DNA from: Endozoicomonas sp. YOMI1
GTDB taxonomy: Bacteria; Pseudomonadota; Gammaproteobacteria; Pseudomonadales; Endozoicomonadaceae
Assembly (NCBI RefSeq): GCF_024606345.1
Contig: NZ_JAHHPM010000089.1
Span: 1 to 32,177 of the forward strand
DNA: 32,177 bases
Reading direction: 5' to 3'
The position numbers and the translations under genes are program-made. This document shows, one piece after another, positions 1-6,913 of this stretch. The notes below the pieces were generated by a model. That model saw nothing but the letters and a program-made list of their open reading frames with translations, did no database searches and was not told the origin of the DNA. Each line of letters begins with the position of its first letter. The first letter of the stretch is position 1.

Positions 1-90
1 GTGCCCAGGAGAAGACTCGAACTTCCACGACCTTGCAGTCACTGGCACCTGAAGCTAGTGTGTCATCCTTATATTTCAACCACTTAGCTC
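1..90 (-). pseudogene. tRNA-Leu (CAG) 3' portion, 5' end decayed
   Basis: Read on the minus strand, positions 64 to 1 give the anticodon loop TTCAGGT (anticodon CAG), the long variable arm, an intact T arm with TTCGAGT and the 3' acceptor strand ending in GGGCAC at the window edge. This matches gammaproteobacterial tRNA-Leu. The 5' part (90 to 65) resembles a D arm only loosely. It is about 5 nt too long, its acceptor strand (GAGCTAA) does not pair with the 3' strand, and the anticodon stem has an A-C mismatch. I infer a non-functional 3' fragment of the kind left at the far end of an element integrated into a tRNA gene. Confidence 0.6.
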
Positions 91-159
91 AAATCGTTTT
101 AGGAAAAAGTGCGCAAGTGTGTATCATTTTTTGATATTTTGGCTATTTTTTTTAGGACA

Positions 160-377
160 AAATTTAATGAAAAATACTTTCTGATTACCTCTCCAACCTG
201 CGATAAAACAGCAATATAACCGACAGTTTCCTCTCCACCAAAAGTGATCTCCTGCATCATCTCACCGGAAGGCACCAGTAATCAGCATGCGCATCGTATG
301 GTCCAGATTCCTTATATGTCTATAAATTCAGAGTGTGCCTCCAGCTGTTCAAGCACTGCCGAACTCCATTCAATCAA
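160..377 (-). pseudogene. RelE/ParE-family toxin relic
   Basis: A TTG at 377 overlaps the stop of the antitoxin relic upstream and opens LIEWSSAVLEQLEAHSEFID, a typical ParE/RelE N-terminus, but a stop follows after 18 codons (312 to 314). Further down, in another frame, EMMQEITFGGEETVGYIAVL resembles the C-terminal strand region of ParE toxins. The middle of the protein is missing and at least one frameshift is present, so no functional toxin can be made. The assignment rests on pattern recognition of short stretches and on coupling to the antitoxin-like relic. Confidence 0.4.
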
Positions 378-586
378 GACAACCTACCCCTTTCTTTCAG
401 CCTCCTGACCACTTCATCATGGGGAATGGTCGCCATTTCACCGGCCTAAACCTATGTGATAGTCGCTTCGGTTTTCTCCAGCTGCCAGTCACGGGCATCA
501 AGCATCTCCCCGTCCGCCTGATCGGCCAGGACACATCCCTGTCCTCTTGCCGGGCCAGCTGGCTTAACTGCTCCAACTGTTTTCAC
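374..586 (-). pseudogene. CopG/RHH-type antitoxin relic
   Basis: Three short stretches in successive frames on the minus strand read like one ribbon-helix-helix antitoxin: QLEQLSQLARQEDRDVSW, then LADQADGEMLDARDWQLEKT, then AGEMATIPHDEVVRRLKERG with a stop at 374 to 376. Joining them needs two frameshifts and the N-terminal strand is gone. It lies just upstream of, and overlaps, the ParE-like relic, which is the usual antitoxin-toxin order. The plus-strand open frame over the same DNA is a shadow. Confidence 0.4.
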
Positions 587-600
587 GGCTAATAAATTCA

Positions 601-682
601 TCGACGCCCCCGACAATAAAATGTATAGTTTTCACCCAAAGGGTGAACTATATTCATCTTCTGGTGTCTACACTTAAGGTGT
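601..682 (+). promoter_or_regulatory. higBA promoter and operator palindromes
   Basis: A possible promoter is TCGACG (601 to 606), a 17-nt spacer, then TATAGT (624 to 629). Two palindromes follow: TTCACCC-AAA-GGGTGAA (631 to 647) and ACACTTAAGGTGT (670 to 682). Operators overlapping the start region are usual for autoregulated toxin-antitoxin operons, where the HigA helix-turn-helix protein binds. AAGGTG (676 to 681) inside the second palindrome also serves as ribosome binding site for the TTG start at 689, so operator and translation signal overlap. Confidence 0.5.
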
Positions 683-688
683 CTCAGT

Positions 689-991
689 TTGCAAGTCAAG
701 TTCCGAAATAACAAGCTTGAAAAGTGTTTTTGCGAGTATAAACAGGCTGTCAGGGAGTTTGGAGACCAGGTTGCAAGGAAGTATATACAGCGTATAAAGC
801 TCATTCAGGCAGCCAGCAATCTTGATGACTTGATGGAACTTCCCGGACTTCGATGTCATCCATTAAAAGGAGACAGAAAAGGCCAATATGCAGTTAAACT
901 GACAGGTTTTTACCGGTTGATATTCACACTCGAGGGTGAGTTCCTGAATATCTCAATGATACAAGAAGTGAGCAAGCACTATGATGACTGA
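689..991 (+). CDS. higB: HigB-family mRNA interferase toxin
   Basis: A 100-aa protein of the RelE/HigB fold. The central signature LPGLRCHPLKGDRKGQYAVK followed by FYRLIF is typical of HigB, which cleaves mRNA on the ribosome. Length fits the family (about 90 to 110 aa). The start is TTG, preceded 7 nt upstream by AAGGTG. It is the first gene of a toxin-first pair and overlaps the antitoxin gene by 11 nt, the usual translational coupling. The palindromes upstream suggest autoregulation by HigA. No disruption is seen, so it is probably active. Family membership is recognised from motifs; activity is inferred. Confidence 0.85.
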   Translation: MQVKFRNNKLEKCFCEYKQAVREFGDQVARKYIQRIKLIQAASNLDDLMELPGLRCHPLKGDRKGQYAVKLTGFYRLIFTLEGEFLNISMIQEVSKHYDD

Positions 992-2069
992 ACAGGCATA
1001 TATGTCCGATTTAGCCATTCCCCCAGGTGAGTATCTGGAGGAAGTGCTTGAAGAGATGGATATTACCCAGGCTGAATTAGCTCGTAGAATGGGGCGTCCT
1101 CCTCAAGCAATCAATGAAATTCTTAAAGGGGGAAAGGCTATAACCCCGGAAACAGCTCTTCAGCTTGAACAGGTTGTAGGGGTTTCTGCTTATTTTTGGA
1201 GCAGTCTTGAGTCGGAGTACCGATTAGTAAAGGCAAAAGAGGCGGATGCCAAAAAGGCGGAGGGTGAAATAGAGGTTGTCAGTACCTATCCTTACGCTGA
1301 AATTGCAAAATTAGGGCTTGTGGCAAAGACAAAAAAAGCCATTGAGAAAGTCAGGGAACTCAGAAAGTTCTTTGGCGTATCATCGCTTTTTCACATTACT
1401 GCAGTCAAAGCGTATGAACCCGCCTTCAGGCAAAGTGAAAGAGATAGCGTATCTCATGAGTCGTTGGCTGCATGGCTCAGGGCCGGACATATTCTTGCAT
1501 CGAAAAGTAACATGGAACCATTTGATAAGACAAAACTGCAAGAATTGCTTCCTGTGATAAGAAAACTGACGTTTGAAACAGAACCAGGGAAGCTATTGAC
1601 TCAACTGAGTACAATGCTGGCTGAATGTGGTATTGCTCTCATTGTGATACCCCACTTTTCAAAAACCTATACCAGTGGTGCTACTTACTGGATGGGCAAG
1701 CACAAAGCAGTCGTCATGATGTCATTGAGAGGTAGCTGGTCTGATATTTTCTGGTTTAGCTTGCTACACGAAATTGGCCATATTTTGCTGCATGACAAGA
1801 GAATTACATTCCTGGAAAATGGTGCAAAGAATCCCCAATACTTAATGCAAGAATCAGAAGCCGATGTTTTTTCTCAGAACACACTGATTCCTGAAAGTGA
1901 GTATCGTGAATTTCTTGAAAATGGTGTTTTTACAAAACAATCGATAAGGCGCTTTTCAGAGAAAGTGGGCATTTTTCCGGGAATTATCACCGGCAGGCTG
2001 CAGCATGATAAAAAGTTGCCACAGACATCACACTTTCACCGAATCCGTTTCAAATGGGAAAAGGCCTGA
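981..2069 (+). CDS. higA: HigA antitoxin fused to ImmA/IrrE-type metalloprotease
   Basis: 362 aa with two parts. Residues about 10 to 80 form a HigA/XRE helix-turn-helix (ITQAELARRMGRPPQAINEI), the DNA-binding antitoxin domain. Residues about 190 to 320 carry an ImmA/IrrE (DUF955) zinc-peptidase domain with HEIGH (in SLLHEIGHILLHDK) and a downstream ESEAD that would supply the third ligand. ImmA/IrrE proteins cleave repressors; in long HigA-like antitoxins the role of the domain is not settled. Translation starts inside the end of higB, so the two are co-expressed. It is much longer than a plain HigA (about 100 aa). Both halves look intact. Confidence 0.85.
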   Translation: MMTEQAYMSDLAIPPGEYLEEVLEEMDITQAELARRMGRPPQAINEILKGGKAITPETALQLEQVVGVSAYFWSSLESEYRLVKAKEADAKKAEGEIEVVSTYPYAEIAKLGLVAKTKKAIEKVRELRKFFGVSSLFHITAVKAYEPAFRQSERDSVSHESLAAWLRAGHILASKSNMEPFDKTKLQELLPVIRKLTFETEPGKLLTQLSTMLAECGIALIVIPHFSKTYTSGATYWMGKHKAVVMMSLRGSWSDIFWFSLLHEIGHILLHDKRITFLENGAKNPQYLMQESEADVFSQNTLIPESEYREFLENGVFTKQSIRRFSEKVGIFPGIITGRLQHDKKLPQTSHFHRIRFKWEKA

Positions 2070-2180
2070 AATAGAAAACCAGACAATCCTTAAAGCCTGC
2101 ATTACTATTTGGGCAGCTTTGAACGGGCTAATCATCAGCCCATGATGGGTTGTAAATCGCCAAACTTTATGAAATTACTT

Positions 2181-2210
2181 CCGGTAACCCTTTACCGGCA
2201 GTAAAGTTTT
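2181..2210 (+). terminator. Weak hairpin downstream of higBA
   Basis: CCGGTAA-CCCT-TTACCGG forms a perfect 7-bp stem (2181 to 2198). A short T run comes only 7 nt later (2206 to 2210), so this is a doubtful intrinsic terminator for the higBA transcript. It may equally be a chance palindrome at the end of the minus-strand relic. Confidence 0.25.
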
Positions 2211-2370
2211 TGCCGCAATTCCATCACAGAAAAGGCCGCCAGCCCACGGGTAGCAAGCCATGCCCACCACACCCGGCTGATCAGTTCCGGTTCAGTAAAC
2301 CCTGCAACCGCCCCCGGTCAAGAATCACCGGCTCAAACGCCACCGGTGAGTCCGTTTCAAAATGGATCAG
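2192..2370 (-). pseudogene. Unidentified minus-strand gene relic
   Basis: The minus strand reads LIHFETDSPVAFEPVILD and, after a frameshift near 2325, continues GFTEPELISRVWWAWLATRG with about 15 more residues to a stop at 2192 to 2194. The composition is protein-like across the frameshift, so this looks like the tail of a decayed gene whose upstream part was replaced by a palindromic repeat and the CRISPR remnant. I do not recognise the family. Confidence 0.3.
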
Positions 2371-2432
2371 CACACAAGGAGCACAAAGAAGGGCTTTTCT
2401 TTTCCTTTGTGCTCTTCGTGTACTTAGTGGTT
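2370..2432. repeat. Dispersed palindromic repeat, CTTTGTG type
   Basis: An imperfect inverted repeat: AGGAGCACAAAGAA on the left pairs with CTTTGTGCTCTTCGTG on the right around a central GGGCTTTTCTTTTC. It belongs to the same loose family as the elements at 9177 and 10492, which share the CCTCTGTG-like right arm and the AAAGCCTTT-like centre. Such elements are common intergenic repeats in gammaproteobacteria. I see no coding capacity. Confidence 0.55.
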
Positions 2433-2470
2433 CAAAGCTTTCGCTTCTGAAATTAATGTCTATCGCAAGA
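2433..2470 (-). repeat. Left copy of inverted repeat flanking the csf operon
   Basis: On the minus strand this reads TCTTGCGATAGACATTAA followed by TTTCAGAAGCGAAAGCTTTG. The same 38 nt occur on the plus strand at 8504 to 8556 with 35 of 38 identities and one 15-nt insertion. The two copies enclose the whole csf operon and point outward. This copy directly abuts, and by a few bases overlaps, the terminal degenerate CRISPR repeat. Confidence 0.75.
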
Positions 2471-2552
2471 ACCCCCGCGTGCGCAGGGAAATCTATATAC
2501 ACCCTTAATTCTGCGGGCGGTAGCCGCTAACCCCCACTCACGCAGGGAACAC
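2465..2552 (-). CRISPR. Minimal CRISPR array, two repeats and one spacer
   Basis: On the minus strand, 49 nt after the csf2 stop, a 29-nt I-E/IV-A-like repeat (2552 to 2524) starts GTGTTCCC and ends GGGGGTTAGCGG. A 30-nt spacer (2523 to 2494) and a second, diverged repeat (2493 to 2465) follow. The two repeats share TTCCCTGCG and GGGGGTT, the two stem arms, and differ in the loop and at the ends, as last repeats often do. Orientation is the same as the csf operon, so read-through could supply the precursor RNA that the Cas6e-like protein would process. No further repeat appears at the expected spacing on either side. With only two imperfect copies the call is probable, not certain. Confidence 0.6.
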
Positions 2553-2601
2553 CATAATCATAAGCCATTGATGCCAAATAGCTATTTCCAGCAGCACTAT
2601 T

Positions 2602-3726
2602 TTACGCCACTGCCTTCTGCGGATTAAACAGGCTGAAGTCCAACCCATACTTTTTCGGATCTGCAAACGCATCCTGCGCCTTGTCCAGCGCATCCTGAAG
2701 CGTAGAAAGCCCGTTTTCCGGAATAATCTCAAAATCCAGCAACCCAACCTTAACACGCCCCAGAATCACCGGATCTTCCAGATCATCGCCCCAGGTCTTC
2801 ACCTCCCAGTCCAGGGCAAACTCACCTTTGCCATCGGCGCCATGGGCCCCCACATAGGGCCGTTTGCTGATCTGTTTCAGGGCATAGAGCACAAAGCCCA
2901 GGTCCAGGTCATTAGCCCGGGTGATGTCAATGCCGCTTTTCATCACGGTACCGGGGCAGATGGCTTCATAACCTTCCACCGGCCTGACCAGCGTTTCAGT
3001 GGGGCCTTCTTTCTCAGACTTGATACCAGCCTTGATGTCCTCAAGCTTAGTCATCTGATCCCCCAGCTTTTTCTTCTCAGCAGCAGAGGCCGTGGCATAA
3101 CTTTTTTTCAGTTGCTTGATCTCCTCCTCAATCTCACGAACCTTACGGGCAATCTCCCCGTCTTCATTCATAATGCGCTTCAGCTTATCCACATCGTCAT
3201 CGGACAGCAGATCCAGCAATTCGGCATTGCGCTTATGGGGCATGGCCCGCATTTTACTGTGCAGATAATAAACCTGCCTGTCCGTCTCTTCCGGAATCCA
3301 GTCATTTACGCCCAGGCTCCCGGCATGTTTCCAGAAGCCCCCCAGGCTGATCAGCGGGTTAACCGAACGAAGCCCCCCGGCCCGTTCGATGGTGCCATCC
3401 ATGGAGACCGAACTCAGCTCTTTGGCCATCTCACCAATGGCCACGCCCTGGATCAACATAAAATGATCTTTCAACGGTAAACGACCACCGGCCGCTTTAC
3501 AGGCACCCATCAGCAACGCTTCCCGAATCAGGTGGCGCAACTGGGTACCCGGGAAGAACACCGGTGAGCGATCCTGCTTTACCCCCAGCCTGGGAAGCCG
3601 CTGCAAATCCCGGCTGCCCGTAGGCGAGGAAAAGTTATCATCCGGACGGCTCACCGCCAGCCCGGAAACCGCCGTTGTATGCCCACGGAAGTAAATTGAA
3701 CGACGCTTTTCAGAGAGATTTATCAT
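2602..3726 (-). CDS. csf2: Csf2, type IV Cas7-like backbone subunit
   Basis: 374 aa, last gene of the csf operon. Csf2 is the Cas7-family protein that polymerises along the crRNA to form the backbone of the type IV effector. The N-terminal half has the RAMP-like beginning (IYFRGHTTAVSGLAVSRPDD) and the FFPGTQLRHLIREALL stretch (about 57 to 72) that corresponds to the FxGxxLRG-type helix of Cas7 proteins. Residues about 183 to 240 are highly charged, rich in E and K, and predicted by eye to be a coiled coil, interrupting the fold. The start has only a weak AGG 7 nt upstream. A 98-bp palindrome fills most of the gap to csf3, and the CRISPR array follows 49 nt downstream. Confidence 0.8.
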   Translation of the reverse strand: MINLSEKRRSIYFRGHTTAVSGLAVSRPDDNFSSPTGSRDLQRLPRLGVKQDRSPVFFPGTQLRHLIREALLMGACKAAGGRLPLKDHFMLIQGVAIGEMAKELSSVSMDGTIERAGGLRSVNPLISLGGFWKHAGSLGVNDWIPEETDRQVYYLHSKMRAMPHKRNAELLDLLSDDDVDKLKRIMNEDGEIARKVREIEEEIKQLKKSYATASAAEKKKLGDQMTKLEDIKAGIKSEKEGPTETLVRPVEGYEAICPGTVMKSGIDITRANDLDLGFVLYALKQISKRPYVGAHGADGKGEFALDWEVKTWGDDLEDPVILGRVKVGLLDFEIIPENGLSTLQDALDKAQDAFADPKKYGLDFSLFNPQKAVA

Positions 3727-3745
3727 ACAAATGCCTGGTGAAGAA

Positions 3746-3843
3746 CGCTGCCCGCCGCCCGCTGCCCGAAAAAGATAAGACCCATGCTTTTACGGGTAGC
3801 GGGAGGCGGGAGGCGGGAGGCGGGCAGCGGGCAGCGGGAAGCG
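3746..3843. repeat. Heptamer palindrome R1 (csf3/csf2 junction)
   Basis: The left arm has three 7-nt units (CGCTGCC, CGCCGCC), then CGAAAAAG; the right arm starts CTTTTACGGG and carries seven GGGNNGC-type units. Transcribed, it would fold into a long GC-rich hairpin. It ends 6 nt from the csf3 stop codon and starts 19 nt from the csf2 start, so it occupies nearly the whole 123-nt gap. It is one of four copies in the operon. Confidence 0.85.
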
Positions 3844-3849
3844 ACTACG

Positions 3850-4608
3850 TTAAATCACAACCCGCCGAATTTTCTCAACGGCCACCGCATCAGCCGTTGC
3901 ATAACGATGATGGGAGTGCCAGTAAGGCGCACGCACCGGCAGCGGCTCACTCTCATCCAGATTCAGCCCACTGACTGGTGACGCTTTTAACCCTTCTTTA
4001 AACCCTTCTTTAAACCAAGAGACCGGCAAATTCCGGGCAATCTGACCAAGGCCATCAACACAGGAATAATCCTGATCAATCTCCCTGATCACCGTATGCC
4101 TGACTGTCCCGCCACCGGAGTTGGCATTGACGCCAATCCGGGCACAATGGAACTGCACCAGCCGGTCAATACGGGCAATATCCCCCACCCCATGAAATAC
4201 GACATAGGGCGAGTAGTAAGCCTGATGCTTATTCAATCTCAGCTTTTCCGGCCCGCCGGTAATGGTGATTTTGCGATACAGCTCTTTTCCGGTACGACTG
4301 ATCTGGTTGGGTGCAATAATGTCATCCCGCAACTCTCTGCCATGGCGCATGGCACCCACATAATGCCGGAAGCTGGCCACAATGGAGTGCTCCGGCGTTA
4401 CCCCAAACGCCAGGGCACTGCCATGATAGATGCCATGGGTCTGATCGAACAGCAGCAACTCATCCAGCATGGACAACGCCTTTTCAGGACAGCCCGTATG
4501 CCGAAAACAGACATTGGACAGCAGACCATCCAGATGGATGGCACTGCCTCGCAGGCTGATATTTGAACCAAGCTCAAACACCAGCTCAAAGGGTTTCATT
4601 AAAGCCAT
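3850..4608 (-). CDS. csf3: Csf3, type IV Cas5-like subunit
   Basis: 252 aa. Csf3 is the Cas5-like RAMP protein that caps the 5' handle of crRNA in type IV complexes. Seen here: a compact alpha/beta sequence with a glycine-rich stretch NANSGGGTVR (161 to 170) preceded by the VVFHGVGDIARIDRLV segment, typical of csf3 products, and the position between csf4 and csf2. The ATG lies inside the end of csf4 (10-nt overlap) with GGAG 9 nt upstream; a second ATG three codons on is an alternative. Near the C-terminus a 12-bp direct repeat encodes FKEGFKEG. This is the only operon junction without a palindrome. Family call from motifs and context. Confidence 0.75.
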   Translation of the reverse strand: MALMKPFELVFELGSNISLRGSAIHLDGLLSNVCFRHTGCPEKALSMLDELLLFDQTHGIYHGSALAFGVTPEHSIVASFRHYVGAMRHGRELRDDIIAPNQISRTGKELYRKITITGGPEKLRLNKHQAYYSPYVVFHGVGDIARIDRLVQFHCARIGVNANSGGGTVRHTVIREIDQDYSCVDGLGQIARNLPVSWFKEGFKEGLKASPVSGLNLDESEPLPVRAPYWHSHHRYATADAVAVEKIRRVVI

Positions 4609-6809
4609 GCCAATATCTCCGGCGTCACTGACCGCTGGATAACGGCACCTTCGGCACTGAACAGACTGGCACCCTGATAGTTGGCCACAAACCGTTCAGG
4701 GATGATGCCCATAAGCCGATGCTGCCGGTCCGGCCCGATTCTGGGGTCGGCCACCCAGGCGGTAATCTCATCGTTATTGGCGCGAATGCCCCGGCCAATC
4801 AGCCCCTGCTGGAACTTTCGCAACGCCCGGTCACGGACACGGCTGTAGAGCGACCTGAGGGCATCCTCTTTACTGCGGCCATTTTCCAGATAACGGGCGG
4901 CAAAGGTATTTTCCGTCACCGCATTGGGTGGCTGGAGGGGAATCCGGGTGACCATAATATTTTTCAGCAACTGCTGACCGTTCTTCTGCCGAATGCTGAC
5001 ACCCTCCCAGGCTGAAGGGGTGACAATCACCTTGATAACCCCTCGCTGCAGCTGTTCGATCAGGTTATCCAGCCTGGTACCCCGGCCATGAAAACCGATA
5101 TCCTGCCGTTCAGGCAGCCGGTGTTGCAGCTCCTCCACTTCATTAAATGAGGGGCAAAGGCAGAGGGTCTCGCCGGAATCAACCGCTGTGGTCAACATGC
5201 GGGTGGTATAGTCAAGCCAGGCTTCATTATATTGTGCGCCCTCAACCTCCACGCTAACCTCAACCATCCCTGCGGCACGTTTATTGGCTCGCTCACCGGC
5301 AAAAGGCCTGGCAACCTCACCGGCCAGAACAAAGCGGATCTCGCCATAGTGTTTCGGTGCATAGTGCCCCCAGATTTTCACATCCGACTCTTTCAGGCCC
5401 AGGGCAGAACGCATGGGCGTATAACGGGCAAGCCCACTCTTGCCGGAAAGCCCCAGGGTGCCAGAGGTAAGCATCACCGACAACGGCGGCTGGTTATGGT
5501 CGCCGGTTAAAGAAAAGCCCCGAACAAACCTGCTGAAGGCCAGCCCGGCAAAGGGTTCATCAATGGCAATGGAGCCCTGACGATTCACCGGCGACCAGGC
5601 AATGCAGTTGGCCTGCTTTTTATCGTTCAACACATTGTTCAGAGACTGGTAAAAACCTTTCACCGCATTGATCTTGTCGGCAGACGCTTCACTGCCGGTG
5701 GGTATGTTTGCTCCCGTCTTGCCAATCAGGGGCTTCAGATTATTCATCACATCTTTGATGGCGCTGATATAACGGAGGCTGGCATGGGCCGGCAGCTCTT
5801 TTGACAGAATGCAGCGGGTATCTGCAAACAGGTTACCGGTCTCATCCAGCACCCGCTGCAAACCGAGCAGGGACTGACAGGCCTTTTTGGTGTCGGTACC
5901 TTTCCACCCTGCCTGTTCATACATCTCCTGCAGAATAGACGAAATCCGTCGTGGAGAACTGCGCAGCCGTAAAATGCTTTCTGCGGCTTCCGGCATTCGG
6001 TCGGCTTCATCGGCAATCAAGTAGGTGAATTTTACGCTGCCCGCCTCCCGCTGCCCGCTGCCCGTAAAAGCCCCGCCCGCTTGTGCTTTTGCCTTTTCGG
6101 GAAGCGGGAGGCGGGAAGCGGGTAGCGCATGCTTAAAAACATTAACCCCTCGTGAGTAAAGCATCGAGCATGTATGACTGGTCAAAACGATATCGGCATG
6201 GCTGGCCGCTTCACAGTCGGCACGATACCAGTGGGCATCATCGGTTGAGCAATGTTCAGTGAGGGCAATGGCAGACTCGGTATCGCCCAGGTTGAAACCC
6301 GCCGTATTTTCCGACCAGTGCTTCACATACACATGGGGGCCATACTGCTTCTGAACTTTCTTATGCAGCGCCAGCAGTTGCTTTTTCGTGGCGGCATTGT
6401 CCGTGGTTTCTGCCAGGGCCAATAGCCGACTGGCGGAAATATATTGAGCCCGACCCAACCGGTTAGCAATGGCCACCGGTCGAAGCTGAAGATGATCAAG
6501 CATGGCCCGGACCTTCTCCTTATCATCATTCAGCTGATGAATCAGATGCACCGTGTAGGTAGAGATCAGCGCCCGCTGGCCAGTCAGTGACAGGTGAACC
6601 GCCAGAGGTAACAAATAGGCCAGGCTCTTGCCAATACCGGTTTCGCCCTCCAGCATGGCCACTGCCGGTTGTTCCAGCTGAAGCCACCGGCAAACATCCA
6701 GCGCATACTGGTGCTGCTGCTCCCGGTACTCCATACCGTACAACTCTGACAGCAAACCGCCTTGCTCAAAAATTCCATCAACAAAATCATATAACGTGGA
6801 TTTCTTCAT
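4599..6809 (-). CDS. csf4: Csf4, type IV-A DinG-family helicase with in-frame repeat insert
   Basis: 736 aa. DinG/XPD-type superfamily 2 ATPase, the signature 5'-3' helicase of type IV-A systems, needed for plasmid interference. Walker A is GETGIGKS (55 to 62), Walker B is DEAD (267 to 270) in YLIADEADRM; MLTSGTLGLS and QGLIGRGIRANND match the later helicase motifs. Residues about 228 to 258 are encoded by a 93-bp palindromic repeat identical in kind to those between the genes. It adds 31 residues (including LPLPEKAKAQAGGAF) just before Walker B without shifting the frame. No four-cysteine Fe-S cluster set is evident. Start ATG follows palindrome R3 by 7 nt and overlaps no gene upstream; the end overlaps csf3. 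Context separates it from housekeeping dinG. Confidence 0.88.
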   Translation of the reverse strand: MKKSTLYDFVDGIFEQGGLLSELYGMEYREQQHQYALDVCRWLQLEQPAVAMLEGETGIGKSLAYLLPLAVHLSLTGQRALISTYTVHLIHQLNDDKEKVRAMLDHLQLRPVAIANRLGRAQYISASRLLALAETTDNAATKKQLLALHKKVQKQYGPHVYVKHWSENTAGFNLGDTESAIALTEHCSTDDAHWYRADCEAASHADIVLTSHTCSMLYSRGVNVFKHALPASRLPLPEKAKAQAGGAFTGSGQREAGSVKFTYLIADEADRMPEAAESILRLRSSPRRISSILQEMYEQAGWKGTDTKKACQSLLGLQRVLDETGNLFADTRCILSKELPAHASLRYISAIKDVMNNLKPLIGKTGANIPTGSEASADKINAVKGFYQSLNNVLNDKKQANCIAWSPVNRQGSIAIDEPFAGLAFSRFVRGFSLTGDHNQPPLSVMLTSGTLGLSGKSGLARYTPMRSALGLKESDVKIWGHYAPKHYGEIRFVLAGEVARPFAGERANKRAAGMVEVSVEVEGAQYNEAWLDYTTRMLTTAVDSGETLCLCPSFNEVEELQHRLPERQDIGFHGRGTRLDNLIEQLQRGVIKVIVTPSAWEGVSIRQKNGQQLLKNIMVTRIPLQPPNAVTENTFAARYLENGRSKEDALRSLYSRVRDRALRKFQQGLIGRGIRANNDEITAWVADPRIGPDRQHRLMGIIPERFVANYQGASLFSAEGAVIQRSVTPEILAWL
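6035..6127. repeat. Heptamer palindrome R2 inside csf4
   Basis: 93 bp, four 7-nt units per arm: CGCTGCC and CGCCTCC types then CGTAAAAG on the left; GGGAAGC, GGGAGGC and GGGTAGC types on the right. 93 is a multiple of three and no stop codon arises in the csf4 frame, so the element is translated. It is the same family as R1, R3 and R4, which are intergenic. Confidence 0.88.
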
Positions 6810-6816
6810 ATTTGAG

Positions 6817-6908
6817 CGCCGCCCGCCTCCCGCTGCCCGCTACCCGAAAAAGCAAGTACCACGGGAGTAAAGCTTTTACGGGCGGCGGGAAGCGGGGAGC
6901 GGGTAGCG
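6817..6908. repeat. Heptamer palindrome R3 (cas6/csf4 junction)
   Basis: 92 bp with four units per arm and a centre containing AGCTTTTACGGG. It fills almost all of the 104-nt gap: 5 nt from the cas6 stop and 7 nt from the csf4 start. The only purine-rich ribosome-binding candidates for csf4 lie within it. Confidence 0.87.
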
Positions 6909-6913
6909 ATCCT

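Noticed and set aside
1-90. Complete tRNA-Leu gene
   Set aside because: The 5' acceptor strand does not pair with the 3' strand, the D arm is about 5 nt too long and the anticodon stem has a mismatch.
335-592. 85-codon open frame on the plus strand
   Set aside because: No ribosome binding site, and the opposite strand carries recognisable antitoxin fragments.
2127-2143. Terminator after higA formed by GGGCT and AGCCC
   Set aside because: Only a 5-bp stem and no T run follows.
2842-3480. 212-codon open frame on the plus strand
   Set aside because: It is antisense to csf2, has no ribosome binding site and encodes no recognisable domain.
4599-6809. Housekeeping DinG or YoaA helicase
   Set aside because: It is embedded between csf genes, overlaps csf3, and no clear Fe-S cysteine set is visible, so Csf4 is the better call.
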